Positions 45,472 through 55,060 are shown, numbered from the stretch's first letter. The stretch is 64,000 nucleotides of DNA from CAYJAD01 sp964370305 (GCA_964370305.1 CAYJIU010000002.1:1-64000), one strand, 5' to 3'. Numbers and translations are program-made. Notes: generated by a model not told the origin, from the sequence alone.

Positions 45472-46833
45472 ATGCAAAGAGAGCAGCTTGCCACCCGTAT
45501 AGGATTTTTACTAGTTTCAGCTGGTTGCGCCATTGGCCTAGGCAATGTTTGGCGTTTCCCGTTTATTGCAGGCCAATACGGTGGTGCAACTTTTCTTGCC
45601 GCCTATTTTTTCTTTTTACTTTCTGTGGGTTTACCAATTTTAATTATGGAATTTGCCATAGGCCGCGCATCGGCCAAAAGTTGGGGATTGGCCTTTTCCA
45701 CCTTGGAGCCCAAGGGAACATTTTGGAATAAATTCAGCATATTTGGCCCGCTTGGCTCCTTCATTTTAATGATGTATTACATCCCCGTAGCCTCTTGGCT
45801 ATTTGCCTATTGTTTCCACACCGGAGCAGGAACACTTACTCATCTTAACCCCGAAGGCGTGGGGCAATTTTTTGGGAGCATGCTAGCCGACCCGTGGAGT
45901 ATGTACGGTTGGTCAATTTTGGTCATTATTCTTGGCATATCATCTTGCGCCCTAGGGCTGCAAAAAGGCGTTGAACGCATCGTAAAGCTGCTTATGCTAG
46001 GGCTCTTAGCCCTGCTCGTTGTACTAACGGTTCACTCCTTAACACTTTCAGGTGCTGCTGAAGGTATTAACTTTTATCTTGCGCCCGATTGGGAAAAAGT
46101 ACAAAAAGCCGGTTTCTTAAACATGTTAAATGATGCCATGAATCAAGCATTTTTCACCATCAGTGTAGGTATTGGTTCCATGATGATTTTTGGCTCATAT
46201 CTTACTAAAAAACACTCCCTAACCGGAGAGGCAACCTATATCATCGGGCTTGATACCTTTGTCGCTATTATGGCGGGTTTAATTATTTTTCCTGCTTGTT
46301 TTACCTATGATATTCAACCAAATGCCGGGCCAGCTTTAATTTTTATTACTTTGCCCAATGTTTTTAATGAGATGACTGGTGGCAATGTTTGGGGATTACT
46401 TTTCTTCATCTTTATGTCTTTTGCCGCCTTAACCACAGTTATCGCCGTTTTTGAAGGAATTATTGCCTATTTTATGGATGTGCATAATTTTTCACGCCCT
46501 AAAAGTACCTTAATTACATTTTTTGCTATACTTATTGGAGTTTTACCATGTATTTTGGGTTTCAATGAGTGGGCAAGTTTTGAACCTCTAGGCAAGGGCA
46601 CCAATATCTTGGATTTAGAAGATTTTATTATTAGTAAAAACCTCCTCCCCTTGGGCTCACTATTTATGCTCTTTTTCTGCACCTCACGCTATGGTTGGGG
46701 ATTTACAAACTTTCTAAATGAAGCCAACTGCGGAGAGGGTAGAAAATTTCCGCAATATTTGCGTTTTTACCTTACCTATATTTTGCCTTGCGTGATTATT
46801 TTTGTCTTTATTCAAGGATATTTACAAATGTAA
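45472..46833 (+). CDS. Sodium-dependent transporter, NSS (SNF) family
   Basis: 453 residues, eleven to twelve membrane helices. The family start is clear: TRIGFLLVSAGCAIGLGNVW then RFPFIAGQYGG, which forms the sodium and substrate site in TM1. LPILIMEFAIGRAS and the TM6 region ISVGIGSMMIFGSYL also fit. Bacterial NSS proteins import amino acids or related compounds with sodium; the substrate here is unknown. ATG after CAAGGATTATT. Confidence 0.93.
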   Translation: MQREQLATRIGFLLVSAGCAIGLGNVWRFPFIAGQYGGATFLAAYFFFLLSVGLPILIMEFAIGRASAKSWGLAFSTLEPKGTFWNKFSIFGPLGSFILMMYYIPVASWLFAYCFHTGAGTLTHLNPEGVGQFFGSMLADPWSMYGWSILVIILGISSCALGLQKGVERIVKLLMLGLLALLVVLTVHSLTLSGAAEGINFYLAPDWEKVQKAGFLNMLNDAMNQAFFTISVGIGSMMIFGSYLTKKHSLTGEATYIIGLDTFVAIMAGLIIFPACFTYDIQPNAGPALIFITLPNVFNEMTGGNVWGLLFFIFMSFAALTTVIAVFEGIIAYFMDVHNFSRPKSTLITFFAILIGVLPCILGFNEWASFEPLGKGTNILDLEDFIISKNLLPLGSLFMLFFCTSRYGWGFTNFLNEANCGEGRKFPQYLRFYLTYILPCVIIFVFIQGYLQM

Positions 46834-47104
46834 GACACAATATTTTAAGCCTTGAATAGTTAAAAGAAATCCTACTTAAGCACTTGATAATTTTTCAAGA
46901 CTGGCATATTATTTCACATGCACATATTGCCAACGAGCAATTAGCATTTTGTCTATATGTCTTTTAAAAAAAATTAATATTTAATTTGTTAAAATCACAT
47001 TTTGGGTGTTTGAGCTGATTTTGTCAGCACACTTAATTTACCCATAAAACAATATGTTTTCCATATTTTTCAAAAAACACGTTATCTCAATACCCTTTTG
47101 GGCC

Positions 47105-47180
47105 GCCAGAAATTAATTCTGGCTTATTTTATGACTAATTATTCGGTAATGTGACGCGAGTTTCGCGTTACTTTTTTTAT
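47105..47180 (+). terminator. Two hairpins in the NSS / iron-transporter gap
   Basis: GCCAGAAATTAATTCTGGC (47105-47123) is a perfect hairpin. GTGACGCGA (47151) pairs with TCGCGTTAC (to 47171) and is followed by seven T, a good terminator. The second ends 31 bp before the GTG of the binding-protein gene, so it could also be a leader attenuator. The preceding 46834-47100 is AT-rich with no gene seen. Confidence 0.6.
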
Positions 47181-47210
47181 AATTACATAACTTTAACCAA
47201 GGAGTTTTCT

Positions 47211-48188
47211 GTGAAATCTTTGCTTACTCGTCTGTCCATGTTATTATGTGCTTTTTGCATGAGCACAAGCCTTGCCCTAGCAGCAGAAGTTGTGTTGTAT
47301 TCATCTAACCAGCCAGAATTACTCGATACAATTTCACAAGATTTTAAAGCAAAAACTGGAATTACCCTCAATATTGTACGCATGGGTACAGGCGAAGCCA
47401 TGAAGCGCATTGACGCAGAAAAAGCCAACCCACTTGGAGACGTTTTTTGGAGTGGTGATGTTTCAGTTCTAGATAATGCCAAGGCAAATTTTATGCCCTA
47501 CGTTTCTCCTGAGGCCAAAACACTACCAGCCGGTTATAAGGAAAAAGACAATAAATGGACGGCTGCCAATACTCACCTTATGATTATTATGGCCAACACA
47601 TCACTTGTGCCTGAAGCTGAACTTCCAAAATCTTGGGCCGACTTATTAGACCCAAAATGGAAGGATAAAATTGTTATGGCCAACCCACAAAAATCAGGCT
47701 CCGCATATGCGCAAGTTTATGGGTTAAATAAAATTTTAGGCTGGGAAGGCGTTCAAAAACTTATTAAAAATGTTAAAGTTTTAGATAGTTCAAGCCTTAT
47801 TTATAAAGGTACTGCCGCTGGCGAATTTCCTTTAGGCATTACCATGGAGTACGCTGCACATCGCTATGTGGCCGGTGGTGATAAAAATGTAAAAATCATC
47901 TACCCCACTGACGGTGTTATTTCTGCCCCCGAAGGTGTTGCCATTATCAACAATAGCAAAAACCCTGAAGAGGCCAAAAAACTTGTGGATTACTTACTCT
48001 CACAAGATGTGGTTAATAAAGTCTATGTTGATTATTTCCGCCGCCCTGCTCGCCCTGATACCGTAAAAGTTGAAGGAATGCCCGCTGTTAGTGACCTTAA
48101 TATTATGAAAGGTTTTGATGCCGCCGAAGCAAACGCCATGCAAAAAGAATTGCTTGGCAAGTGGAAGAAGGAAATTCTTGCAAAATAG
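47211..48188 (+). CDS. ABC transporter periplasmic binding protein, iron type
   Basis: 325 residues from a GTG at 47211 (AAGGAG seven bases upstream); an earlier GTG at 47151 lies within the terminator hairpin and is rejected. Signal peptide LSMLLCAFCMSTSLALAAEV. The mature start (EVVLYSSNQPELLDTISQDF) and LGDVFWSGD match the Fbp/Afu/2-aminoethylphosphonate binding protein group (SBP family 1). Iron(III) is the usual ligand, but phosphonate or thiamine are possible. ATPase and permease genes follow after a terminator. Confidence 0.87.
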   Translation: MKSLLTRLSMLLCAFCMSTSLALAAEVVLYSSNQPELLDTISQDFKAKTGITLNIVRMGTGEAMKRIDAEKANPLGDVFWSGDVSVLDNAKANFMPYVSPEAKTLPAGYKEKDNKWTAANTHLMIIMANTSLVPEAELPKSWADLLDPKWKDKIVMANPQKSGSAYAQVYGLNKILGWEGVQKLIKNVKVLDSSSLIYKGTAAGEFPLGITMEYAAHRYVAGGDKNVKIIYPTDGVISAPEGVAIINNSKNPEEAKKLVDYLLSQDVVNKVYVDYFRRPARPDTVKVEGMPAVSDLNIMKGFDAAEANAMQKELLGKWKKEILAK

Positions 48189-48237
48189 CAATTAACACAA
48201 CGCATTAATAATATCAGTAATTATTTGAATAAAATGT

Positions 48238-48275
48238 AAAATTGCCGAAAGTATATATACAACTTCGGCAATTTT
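48238..48275 (+). terminator. Hairpin after the binding-protein gene
   Basis: AAAATTGCCGAAAGT pairs with ACTTCGGCAATTTT around an AT loop. It probably stops most transcripts, giving more binding protein than ATPase and permease. Confidence 0.8.
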
Positions 48276-48399
48276 ACTAATTCCAATAAACAGTTTTTAC
48301 TACACATTCATTTTATGAGCTTAAGGTAAATGATTCAACATGCCCCTTGAGCCGAACACAGCATAGCGTTGAAAGCTTTTTTAAACATAGGAATTTAAA

Positions 48400-49461
48400 G
48401 TGCAAATTGAACTTCAAAATATTATTAAAGCATATGGTGACGTTACAGTCATTAGCCATGTTAATCTAACCATAGAAAATGGTGAATTTTTTACTCTACT
48501 TGGCCCATCTGGTTGCGGCAAAACAACGCTTTTACGCATGGTTGCTGGGTTTCATGACCCTGATACCGGCGACGTGTGCTTTGATGGACGTTCAATTTTA
48601 TCCATACCCGCCCACAAACGCAACACTGGTATGGTTTTTCAAAACTATGCCCTTTTTCCCCATTTAAGTATTTTTGAAAATATTGCCTATGGTTTACGTG
48701 CTCGTAAAATAAATGAAAAAGAAATTAAAGAACGCGTTGAGGCCATCCTTGACTCGGTACAATTAAGTGATTTAGCCAAGCGTTTTCCACGCCAGCTATC
48801 TGGCGGGCAACAGCAACGCGTGGCCCTAGCTAGGGCATTGGTCATTTGCCCCAACGTATTACTAATGGATGAACCTCTTTCAAATTTAGATGCAAAGTTA
48901 CGCATCTCCATGCGCGAAGAAATACGTCGCATCCAAAAAGAGCTCGGTATAACTACCATCTACGTCACCCACGATCAAGAAGAAGCCATGGCAGTGTCAG
49001 ATCGAATTGCCATCATGCACAATGGTGTTTTGCAGCAAATAGACACACCAAGAGGTATTTACTTCAATCCACAAAACCGCTTTGTTGCTCAATTTATGGG
49101 CTCGTGTAATTTTTTTGAATGTGTTTGCAAATCATATACTAACGAAACCAACCTTTGCTTGGTAAAATGTGCTGAGGCAGAGTTCTTTATCCAAATGCCC
49201 CCAAAAAACTCTGGAGAAGAAATCATTTTTATGCTTCGACCAGATTGGATTAGCACCCACAAAACCCATGAACATGAAAACTCCTTCCAAGGCACTGTCA
49301 AGGAAGTTTCTTTTCTTGGCACACTTACAGTATATTATGTGGACGCACTGGGCCAAACTTTACGCGTTGATGTGCCAGCGCGCGATGACTTTTACGCCAA
49401 GGTTGGAGATAGCGTCCAGCTGTATTTTGGTCATAATACACCTGTGGTGGTGCAAGCATGA
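48400..49461 (+). CDS. ABC transporter ATPase, FbpC/PotA type
   Basis: 353 residues starting with GTG. Walker A GPSGCGKTT near residue 35, signature LSGGQQQRVALARAL, Walker B VLLMDEPLSNLD, the His-loop YVTHDQEEAMA, and a C-terminal TOBE-type domain (about 240-350). Typical of iron/polyamine/sulfate importers. Overlaps the permease gene by 4 bp (ATGA). The start follows CATAGGAATTTAAA. Confidence 0.92.
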   Translation: MQIELQNIIKAYGDVTVISHVNLTIENGEFFTLLGPSGCGKTTLLRMVAGFHDPDTGDVCFDGRSILSIPAHKRNTGMVFQNYALFPHLSIFENIAYGLRARKINEKEIKERVEAILDSVQLSDLAKRFPRQLSGGQQQRVALARALVICPNVLLMDEPLSNLDAKLRISMREEIRRIQKELGITTIYVTHDQEEAMAVSDRIAIMHNGVLQQIDTPRGIYFNPQNRFVAQFMGSCNFFECVCKSYTNETNLCLVKCAEAEFFIQMPPKNSGEEIIFMLRPDWISTHKTHEHENSFQGTVKEVSFLGTLTVYYVDALGQTLRVDVPARDDFYAKVGDSVQLYFGHNTPVVVQA

Positions 49462-51134
49462 GTAATATTTTTTCTTCATTGCGCTTGCGACGGGCTTGGT
49501 CTGTTTGGAACTTAATTTTTATAGCCGCTCTGGTGGTGCTATTTTTCCTCATTGTATATCCCATGTTTGAAATTTTTCAGGCAAGCTTCATTGACGCTGA
49601 AAGCGGGATTTTCACTTGGGATAATTATAAACTAGCCTTCACTGCACCTTTTTATTTGCGCTGCCTTGGCAACAGCCTTTTTATTAGCGGACTTGCCACA
49701 CTTTTCAGTATTCTCATTGGAGTGCCATTTGCATTTTTTACCACTCGTTATCGCCTACCTCATGCCACCACTCTACGTACCCTTGCTACATTACCCCTTA
49801 TATTACCCACATTTATTGGGGCTGAGGCTTGGCTTTTGCTGCTTGGGCGCAGTGGTATTATTACTGTGGCTTTTCGCTCATTTGGTATTGAAATCCCAAG
49901 TATTTATGGCTGGCATGGCGTAGTGTTAGTTTTTACTTTGCAATTTTTTCCCTTTGTATCCTTAATGGTTGCAGCAGCCATAAACTCCGTTGACCGCTCA
50001 CTTGAAGAGGCAGCACACAATCTTGGGGCAACGCCTTGGCGCATTTTCCGCACCATAACCCTCCCTGTAGTTACACCAGCCATAGCTGCCGGCGGCCTAA
50101 TTGTCTTTTGTATGTCCATTGAGAACTTTGGAGTTCCCACAATTATAGGCAATGATACCAAAGTATTAGCTGAGCAAGCCTATAGCGAATTTATTAGCGA
50201 AATGGGTTCAAATCCATCCATGGCCGGTACCTTAAGTATGATTCTTATTTTGGTAACTCTCGCCTTAACCATTTTACAAAAGGTTTGGGTTGAACGTAAA
50301 AATTATGCCATGTCTGCCTTGCGCCCACCGGAAATACTACCTCTAAGCCCTTGGAAGGAACGCTTTGCATGGCTTTATTGTGCATTTATAGTATTTATTT
50401 CGCTTGCTCCTTTTGCACTCATTCTCGTGGCCGCTGTGACTAAGACAGATGGCCCCGTTATGTATTATGGGCAATTTAGCTTAGATAACCTTCTAATTGC
50501 CTTACAAGTTGCACCACGACCCATTATTAACTCCTTTTTCTTGGCTACAACGGCCACCGTCATTGGAATGGTTTTTGGCTTAGCAGTGAGTTATCTTGTG
50601 GTGCGCAAAAAGGGTGTAAGCGGCTATGTGCTTGATCTTGCCATGATGTTGCCCTTAATTATTGCCGGTTCTGTGCTAGGTATTGCACTTGCTGCCACTT
50701 ATAATACAGGCCCCGTTGTGCTCACCGGCACATGGATGATTTTGGTACTGGCTTACTTTATACGCAAAACACCATTCTCTGTAAAAACCACATCCTCACT
50801 ACTACATCAAATAGATGCCTCCGTGGAAGAGGCATCCATCAACCTAGGTGTTCCGCCCTTGCTGTCCTTTGTTAAAGTAGTTGTACCAGTTATGCTCCCC
50901 GGTATCATAGCCGGAGCAATTATTATGTGGGTAACAACCCTTGCCGAGCTTAGCTCAACCATTGTGCTCTACTACGGGCCATGGGCTACCATGACTGTTC
51001 AAGTATTTCAATATATTGGTAGTGGAGACTTTGGCCCTGCCTCTGCATATGGGGCTATACTGATTTTATCTGTAATCATCCCACTCTTTATTTTACAGAA
51101 GGTGCTTGGCAAAGATATTTCCACATCTTTATAA
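49458..51134 (+). CDS. ABC transporter permease, fused dimer (FbpB type)
   Basis: 558 residues with about twelve membrane helices and two EAA loops: EEAAHNLGATPWRIFRTITL (near 183) and EEASINLGVPPLLSFVKVVV (near 460). A single chain with both halves is typical of the iron(III) and thiamine transporter permeases. It overlaps the ATPase gene by 4 bp and is followed by a strong terminator. Confidence 0.93.
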   Translation: MSNIFSSLRLRRAWSVWNLIFIAALVVLFFLIVYPMFEIFQASFIDAESGIFTWDNYKLAFTAPFYLRCLGNSLFISGLATLFSILIGVPFAFFTTRYRLPHATTLRTLATLPLILPTFIGAEAWLLLLGRSGIITVAFRSFGIEIPSIYGWHGVVLVFTLQFFPFVSLMVAAAINSVDRSLEEAAHNLGATPWRIFRTITLPVVTPAIAAGGLIVFCMSIENFGVPTIIGNDTKVLAEQAYSEFISEMGSNPSMAGTLSMILILVTLALTILQKVWVERKNYAMSALRPPEILPLSPWKERFAWLYCAFIVFISLAPFALILVAAVTKTDGPVMYYGQFSLDNLLIALQVAPRPIINSFFLATTATVIGMVFGLAVSYLVVRKKGVSGYVLDLAMMLPLIIAGSVLGIALAATYNTGPVVLTGTWMILVLAYFIRKTPFSVKTTSSLLHQIDASVEEASINLGVPPLLSFVKVVVPVMLPGIIAGAIIMWVTTLAELSSTIVLYYGPWATMTVQVFQYIGSGDFGPASAYGAILILSVIIPLFILQKVLGKDISTSL

Positions 51135-51141
51135 AAATCAC

Positions 51142-51208
51142 AAAAACTACAAAATTGTAATTTATCCTCAAGCTAGCCTTGAAGTTAAAATACAATTTTG
51201 TAGTTTTT
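51142..51208 (+). terminator. Long perfect-stem terminator after the permease gene
   Basis: AAAAACTACAAAATTGTA (51142-51159) is fully complementary to TACAATTTTGTAGTTTTT (51191-51208), with a second small stem inside (TCAAG/CTTGA). Works on either strand. Confidence 0.8.
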
Positions 51209-51301
51209 CTATATAATAAACATTTACATTCCTCACCATATCAACACTTTCGCTTCAATAAACATCCATAATTACAAATTTTTTTCATAGTTCATCTATC
51301 T

Positions 51302-51360
51302 TGGCACACTCTATGCTCTAGGAGAAATAAGAAATTTACGGCCCATGCGTAAAAATTTCT
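51302..51360 (+). promoter_or_regulatory. Sigma-54 promoter and 5' hairpin before amt
   Basis: TGGCAC-ACTCT-ATGC at 51302-51316 has the -24 GG and -12 GC exactly ten bases apart and matches the TGGCAC-N5-TTGC consensus in all but one position. The transcript would start near 51328. A hairpin (AGAAATTTACG at 51330 with CGTAAAAATTTCT ending 51360) would then sit at the very 5' end of the mRNA. A NifA-like activator is encoded two genes downstream. Confidence 0.75.
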
Positions 51361-51394
51361 AAAATTTGTTTACCTAACAGGAGAATTGTAAAAG

Positions 51395-52600
51395 ATGAAC
51401 GCAGCAGACACAGCCTTTATTATGATTTGTAGTGCCCTTGTTATGCTTATGACGCCCGGAGTTGCCTTGTTTTACGGTGGCCTTGTGCGCTCACGCAACG
51501 TACTATCCACATGCATGCACAGCTTCGCGCTTATGGGGGTTATCCCCCTACTTTGGTTTGGGGTGGGATACTCCCTAGCCTTTGGTGGAGACATCGGTGG
51601 AATTATAGGAGATTTTTCCTTCGTTATGTTAAATGGCGTAGGTCTTGAGGCAGGCCCCGTAGACAACATACCGCATATGCTATTTATGCTCTTTCAGTGC
51701 ATGTTTGCCGTGCTTACCATAGCTTTGATTTCTGGCTCATATGCTGAGCGGATGCGCTTTTCTGCCATGATGTTATTTTCTTGCTTGTGGTTAATATTTG
51801 TATACTCACCCATGGCTCACTGGGTATGGGGTGGCGGTTGGATGGCCAAAATAGGTGCTGTAGATTTTGCTGGTGGCGCAGTTGTGCATATGGCTTCAGC
51901 CGCGGCCGGCCTTGCCACTGCCCACGAACTAGGTGCTCGCATGGGCATGGGTAGGCAGTCGTTTGCTCCTCACAATCTCCCCCTAACTCTACTTGGTTGC
52001 GCACTCATCTGGTTTGGCTGGTTTGGCTTTAATGCCGGTAGTGCTTTGGCCGCCAACGGGCTTGCTGTGCATGCTTTTGGCACAACAGAAATGGCCGCTG
52101 CAGCCGGCATAATTGGTTGGATTGTTTTTGAATGGTGGCACATTGGCAAGCCCACCACTCTGGGTGCAGCTTCTGGTGCCTTAGCTGGCCTTGTAGCTAT
52201 TACCCCCGGAGCTGGTTTCGTGGGTATGAATGCTGCCGTAATTATAGGATTTGTTGGCGGAGCAGTGTGTTATGGTGCGGTACTCTTAAAAGAGCGTCTT
52301 GGATATGATGATGCCCTAGATGTAGTCGGAATTCACGGTATTGGTGGCACTTGGGGTGCATTAGCTACAGGTATTTTTGCCAGTGCTTCCATCAATGGCG
52401 TTGACGGTTTGATTTATGGTAATCCCAAGCAGCTTTTTATCCAAGCAGTTTCTGTGGTAGGCACTTGGGCCTTTGTATATTTGGCAAGTCGTCTCATCTT
52501 GAAAATTGTAGCCATGATTACTCCACTACGTGTACAGCCTGACCCTGAAATTATCGGCCTTGACGTTAGTGAACACAATGAACGCGCTTATCAACTCTAA
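51395..52600 (+). CDS. amt: Ammonium transporter
   Basis: 401 residues with eleven helices. Start AADTAFIMICSALVMLMTPG and GVALFYGGLVRS is the Amt N-terminal signature; WVWGGGWMAKIGAVDFAGGA and the pore His segment VVGIHGIGGTWGALATGIFA confirm the family. Moves ammonium across the inner membrane. Ribosome site CAGGAGAA. The glnK gene follows at 24 bp, the usual amtB-glnK pair, behind a sigma-54 promoter that indicates nitrogen control. Confidence 0.96.
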   Translation: MNAADTAFIMICSALVMLMTPGVALFYGGLVRSRNVLSTCMHSFALMGVIPLLWFGVGYSLAFGGDIGGIIGDFSFVMLNGVGLEAGPVDNIPHMLFMLFQCMFAVLTIALISGSYAERMRFSAMMLFSCLWLIFVYSPMAHWVWGGGWMAKIGAVDFAGGAVVHMASAAAGLATAHELGARMGMGRQSFAPHNLPLTLLGCALIWFGWFGFNAGSALAANGLAVHAFGTTEMAAAAGIIGWIVFEWWHIGKPTTLGAASGALAGLVAITPGAGFVGMNAAVIIGFVGGAVCYGAVLLKERLGYDDALDVVGIHGIGGTWGALATGIFASASINGVDGLIYGNPKQLFIQAVSVVGTWAFVYLASRLILKIVAMITPLRVQPDPEIIGLDVSEHNERAYQL

Positions 52601-52623
52601 TTGCAGCTAAAAGGAAATATATA

Positions 52624-52962
52624 ATGAAAAAGATTGAAATTACTATCAGACCAAGCAAACTTGAAGAAGTTAAAGAAAAACTTGTCGCCCTTGGAATTCA
52701 TGGTATGACTTACTTTGAAGCTCGTGGTTTTGGTCGCCAAGGCGGGCATACAGAAAATTATCGCGGTAAAACATATCAAGTGGATTTTTTGCCAAAGTTT
52801 AGAGTGGAAATTGTAGTGCATGACGAAGCTCTTGATAAAGTAATACAGGCTGTTATGAGTTCTGCACGCACGGGTAATGTAGGTGATGGTAAGATTTTTG
52901 TAACTGATATTGCCGATGCATGGCGTATTCGTACAGGCGAAAATGGAAATGCAGCTCTTTAA
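52624..52962 (+). CDS. glnK: P-II nitrogen regulatory protein
   Basis: 112 residues. KIEITIRPSKLEEVKEKLVA at the start and the T-loop GHTENYRGKTYQVDFLPK with Tyr51 in the uridylylation position; GDGKIFVTDIADAWRIRTGE is the C-terminal signature. It senses ATP/ADP and 2-oxoglutarate and blocks the Amt pore. Co-transcribed with amt. Confidence 0.96.
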   Translation: MKKIEITIRPSKLEEVKEKLVALGIHGMTYFEARGFGRQGGHTENYRGKTYQVDFLPKFRVEIVVHDEALDKVIQAVMSSARTGNVGDGKIFVTDIADAWRIRTGENGNAAL

Positions 52963-53096
52963 CACACAAGAGAGAACTTTGCACAACTATTTTCAAATAC
53001 TAAACTTCATATAAAAATTAGATTTCTGCACAATTTATTATACAAAAAATATTCGTGCAAGGCCTCTAAAAATATATTGCCAAATAGCCTTAAAAT

Positions 53097-53138
53097 GGAT
53101 AGGTATTTTTTGACAAAATTGTTAAAAAATACCTATCC
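53097..53138. promoter_or_regulatory. Near-perfect 42-nt palindrome before the NifA-like gene
   Basis: GGATAGGTATTTTTT (53097-53111) and AAAAAATACCTATCC (53124-53138) are fully complementary, with a palindromic loop (ACAAAATTGT). It lies between glnK and the regulator, 20 bp before the start codon. It may terminate the amt-glnK transcript or be an operator; the position next to the ribosome site leaves both open. 52963-53096 holds nothing else clear. Confidence 0.6.
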
Positions 53139-53158
53139 ACATTTTTAAGGAATTATCC

Positions 53159-54817
53159 ATGCCGCCAACCAAACAGAAATTTTCTACAAAAACAGAAGAT
53201 TTACAATCCACACAAGCGAATAAAGCTGAATATATTGTAGAAGAAGATTTGAATATAGAAAACATATCCCTCATTCCCAGTGATAATTTGCAAGAGCTAC
53301 GCCTGCTTTTTGAATTAAGTCAACTACTTGATAGCTCAGCCCATATTGGAGATACACTTGATGGTGCCTTAAAACTCATGGCTAGACACCTTAACATGAT
53401 GCGCGGAAGCATAACTATTTTATCACCACAAGGTGACGAAATGCATATTGAAACTGCCTATGGGCTTAACCCCATTGAAAAAGCGCGCGGTCAGTATAAA
53501 GCGGGAGAAGGAGTTACTGGTACAGTCATAGCAACAGGTAAAGCCATGTTAGTTTCAAGTATTTCTGATGAACCCCTATTTTTGAATCGAACTCGCTCAA
53601 GAAATCTACAAAAAGAGCAAGTTTCTTTTTTATGCGTCCCCATAAAACTTGATGACCACGTGGTAGGAGCTTTGAGTGTTGATAGACTTTTTGCAGACAC
53701 CAAAACACTTGAAGAGGACGCGCGCCTCCTTTCCATAATTGCATCCATGCTTGCGCGTGCCACTAAGCTTCGCCAAACTTATATGCAAAATAAAAACAAC
53801 AATTTAAATAGCAGTACTGCCCCACGTCCTCATGCCTTTGTGGGTAATTCTGAAGCTATGCAACAAGTCTATACTCAAATTGAACAAGTGGCTGCATCCT
53901 GCACCACTGTGCTTATTTGTGGTGAAAGCGGTACCGGTAAAGAACTCACAGCTCAGGCTATACATGCTGCAAGTCCTAGATCCGCTCAGCCGTATGTATC
54001 CTTAAATTGTGCAGCCTTACCAGAAAGCCTCATTGAGAGTGAGCTGTTTGGACATGAAAAAGGAGCTTTTACAGGCGCCATATCAGCACGACGCGGCCGG
54101 TTTGAAATGGCCCATGGCGGCACACTTTTCTTAGATGAAATTGGTGAATTAAGCCTACTTATTCAAGCAAAGCTTTTGCGCGTACTCCAAGACCGCCGTT
54201 TTGAGCGTTTAGGTAGCATGGAAACACGCCAAGTTGACATCCGCATCATAGCAGCCACCAATCGCTCCTTGGAAGACATGGTAGCACAAGGTACATTTCG
54301 AAAAGACTTGTACTATCGACTAAATGTTTTTCCTATTACCCTTGCCCCTTTACGAGAGAGGAAAAACGATATTGCCATCCTTGCCAACCATTTTATGGAA
54401 AAATACGCCGCCGCCAATGGACGCTCAAACATTCGCCTATCCATCACTGCTGTGGACATGCTCCAGCGCCATGACTGGCAAGGCAATGCCCGCGAATTAC
54501 AAAATGTCATGGAGCGTGCCACCTTGCTAGTGGGTGAAGATGGTCTAATCCTCCCTCAACATCTACCCGTACAGCTACATACCAGCAATTGTCCCATAGC
54601 CTACCCCAATGCCAACAAAGCAAGTCAGCATTTAAATGGTACAAGCTTACAGGAACGCTTAGATGAGCTTGAGTATGCCTGCATTGTTGAAAGCCTTGAG
54701 CAATCCTGCGGGCACTTGGGTAAGGCTTCTGAAATACTTGGATTAACCGAAAGAATTATGGCTTTACGTTTAAAAAAATACAATTTGAGCTATAAAAATT
54801 TTAGAACAAAAAAGTAA
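53159..54817 (+). CDS. NifA-like sigma-54-dependent activator (GAF-AAA-HTH)
   Basis: 552 residues. N-terminal GAF domain (about 45-205; RGSITILSPQGDEMHIETAY, GEGVTGTVIATGKAMLVSSI), then an AAA+ domain with Walker A GESGTGKE, sigma-54 contact motif GAFTGA, and LFLDEIGEL. A Fis-type helix-turn-helix closes the protein (LGKASEILGLTERIMALRLK). The layout and GAF region are those of NifA, but no nif genes are in the window. The position behind amt-glnK suggests a role in nitrogen control. Start after AAGGAATTATCC. Confidence 0.9.
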   Translation: MPPTKQKFSTKTEDLQSTQANKAEYIVEEDLNIENISLIPSDNLQELRLLFELSQLLDSSAHIGDTLDGALKLMARHLNMMRGSITILSPQGDEMHIETAYGLNPIEKARGQYKAGEGVTGTVIATGKAMLVSSISDEPLFLNRTRSRNLQKEQVSFLCVPIKLDDHVVGALSVDRLFADTKTLEEDARLLSIIASMLARATKLRQTYMQNKNNNLNSSTAPRPHAFVGNSEAMQQVYTQIEQVAASCTTVLICGESGTGKELTAQAIHAASPRSAQPYVSLNCAALPESLIESELFGHEKGAFTGAISARRGRFEMAHGGTLFLDEIGELSLLIQAKLLRVLQDRRFERLGSMETRQVDIRIIAATNRSLEDMVAQGTFRKDLYYRLNVFPITLAPLRERKNDIAILANHFMEKYAAANGRSNIRLSITAVDMLQRHDWQGNARELQNVMERATLLVGEDGLILPQHLPVQLHTSNCPIAYPNANKASQHLNGTSLQERLDELEYACIVESLEQSCGHLGKASEILGLTERIMALRLKKYNLSYKNFRTKK

Positions 54818-54924
54818 CCAATCGCTGCTGAAAAAAACATTCATATAAAGAACTCAAAATAGAGACTCTTGTTAATCCCCATACAACCAAGTTAATAAAT
54901 GGTGCAAAGACTTCAAATCATATA

Positions 54925-54977
54925 ACCCTAGCTAAATGGTTTATTTTTCTTCCTAAATACTAGGGTGATTTTTTTTT
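54925..54977 (+). terminator. Terminator after the NifA-like gene
   Basis: ACCCTAG (54925-54931) pairs with CTAGGGT (54960-54966), followed by GA and nine T. The loop is long. The T-run overlaps the candidate activator site at 54966-54983. Confidence 0.6.
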
Positions 54978-54983
54978 GCATCA
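54966..54983. promoter_or_regulatory. Candidate activator site (TGAT-N10-ATCA) upstream of ald
   Basis: TGATTTTTTTTTGCATCA has the outer TGAT and ATCA at exactly the same 18-bp spacing as TGATGCATGAATGCATCA upstream of xsc (59253), and shares the full right half TGCATCA. It lies 63 bp before the -24 GG of the ald promoter. The left half overlaps a terminator T-run, so it may be partly coincidental. Confidence 0.45.
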
Positions 54984-55044
54984 ATAAATATACATTACGG
55001 GGTGAAAATACTTTTTTTGTTATAATTGCAGGATCTTACACAAA

Positions 55045-55060
55045 AGGCACGATAAGTGCA
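55045..55060 (+). promoter_or_regulatory. Sigma-54-like promoter of the ald-tpa operon
   Basis: AGGCAC-GATAA-GTGCA: GG at 55046-55047 and GC at 55058-55059 are ten bases apart. It differs from TGGCAC-N5-TTGC at two positions. The transcript would start near 55071, 55 bp before the ald start codon. The remaining 54818-55110 holds the terminator and dyad listed separately. Confidence 0.6.

Noticed and set aside
53159..54817. Nitrogen fixation gene cluster
   Set aside because: Only a NifA-like activator with amt-glnK is present; no nifHDK or accessory genes occur in the window.
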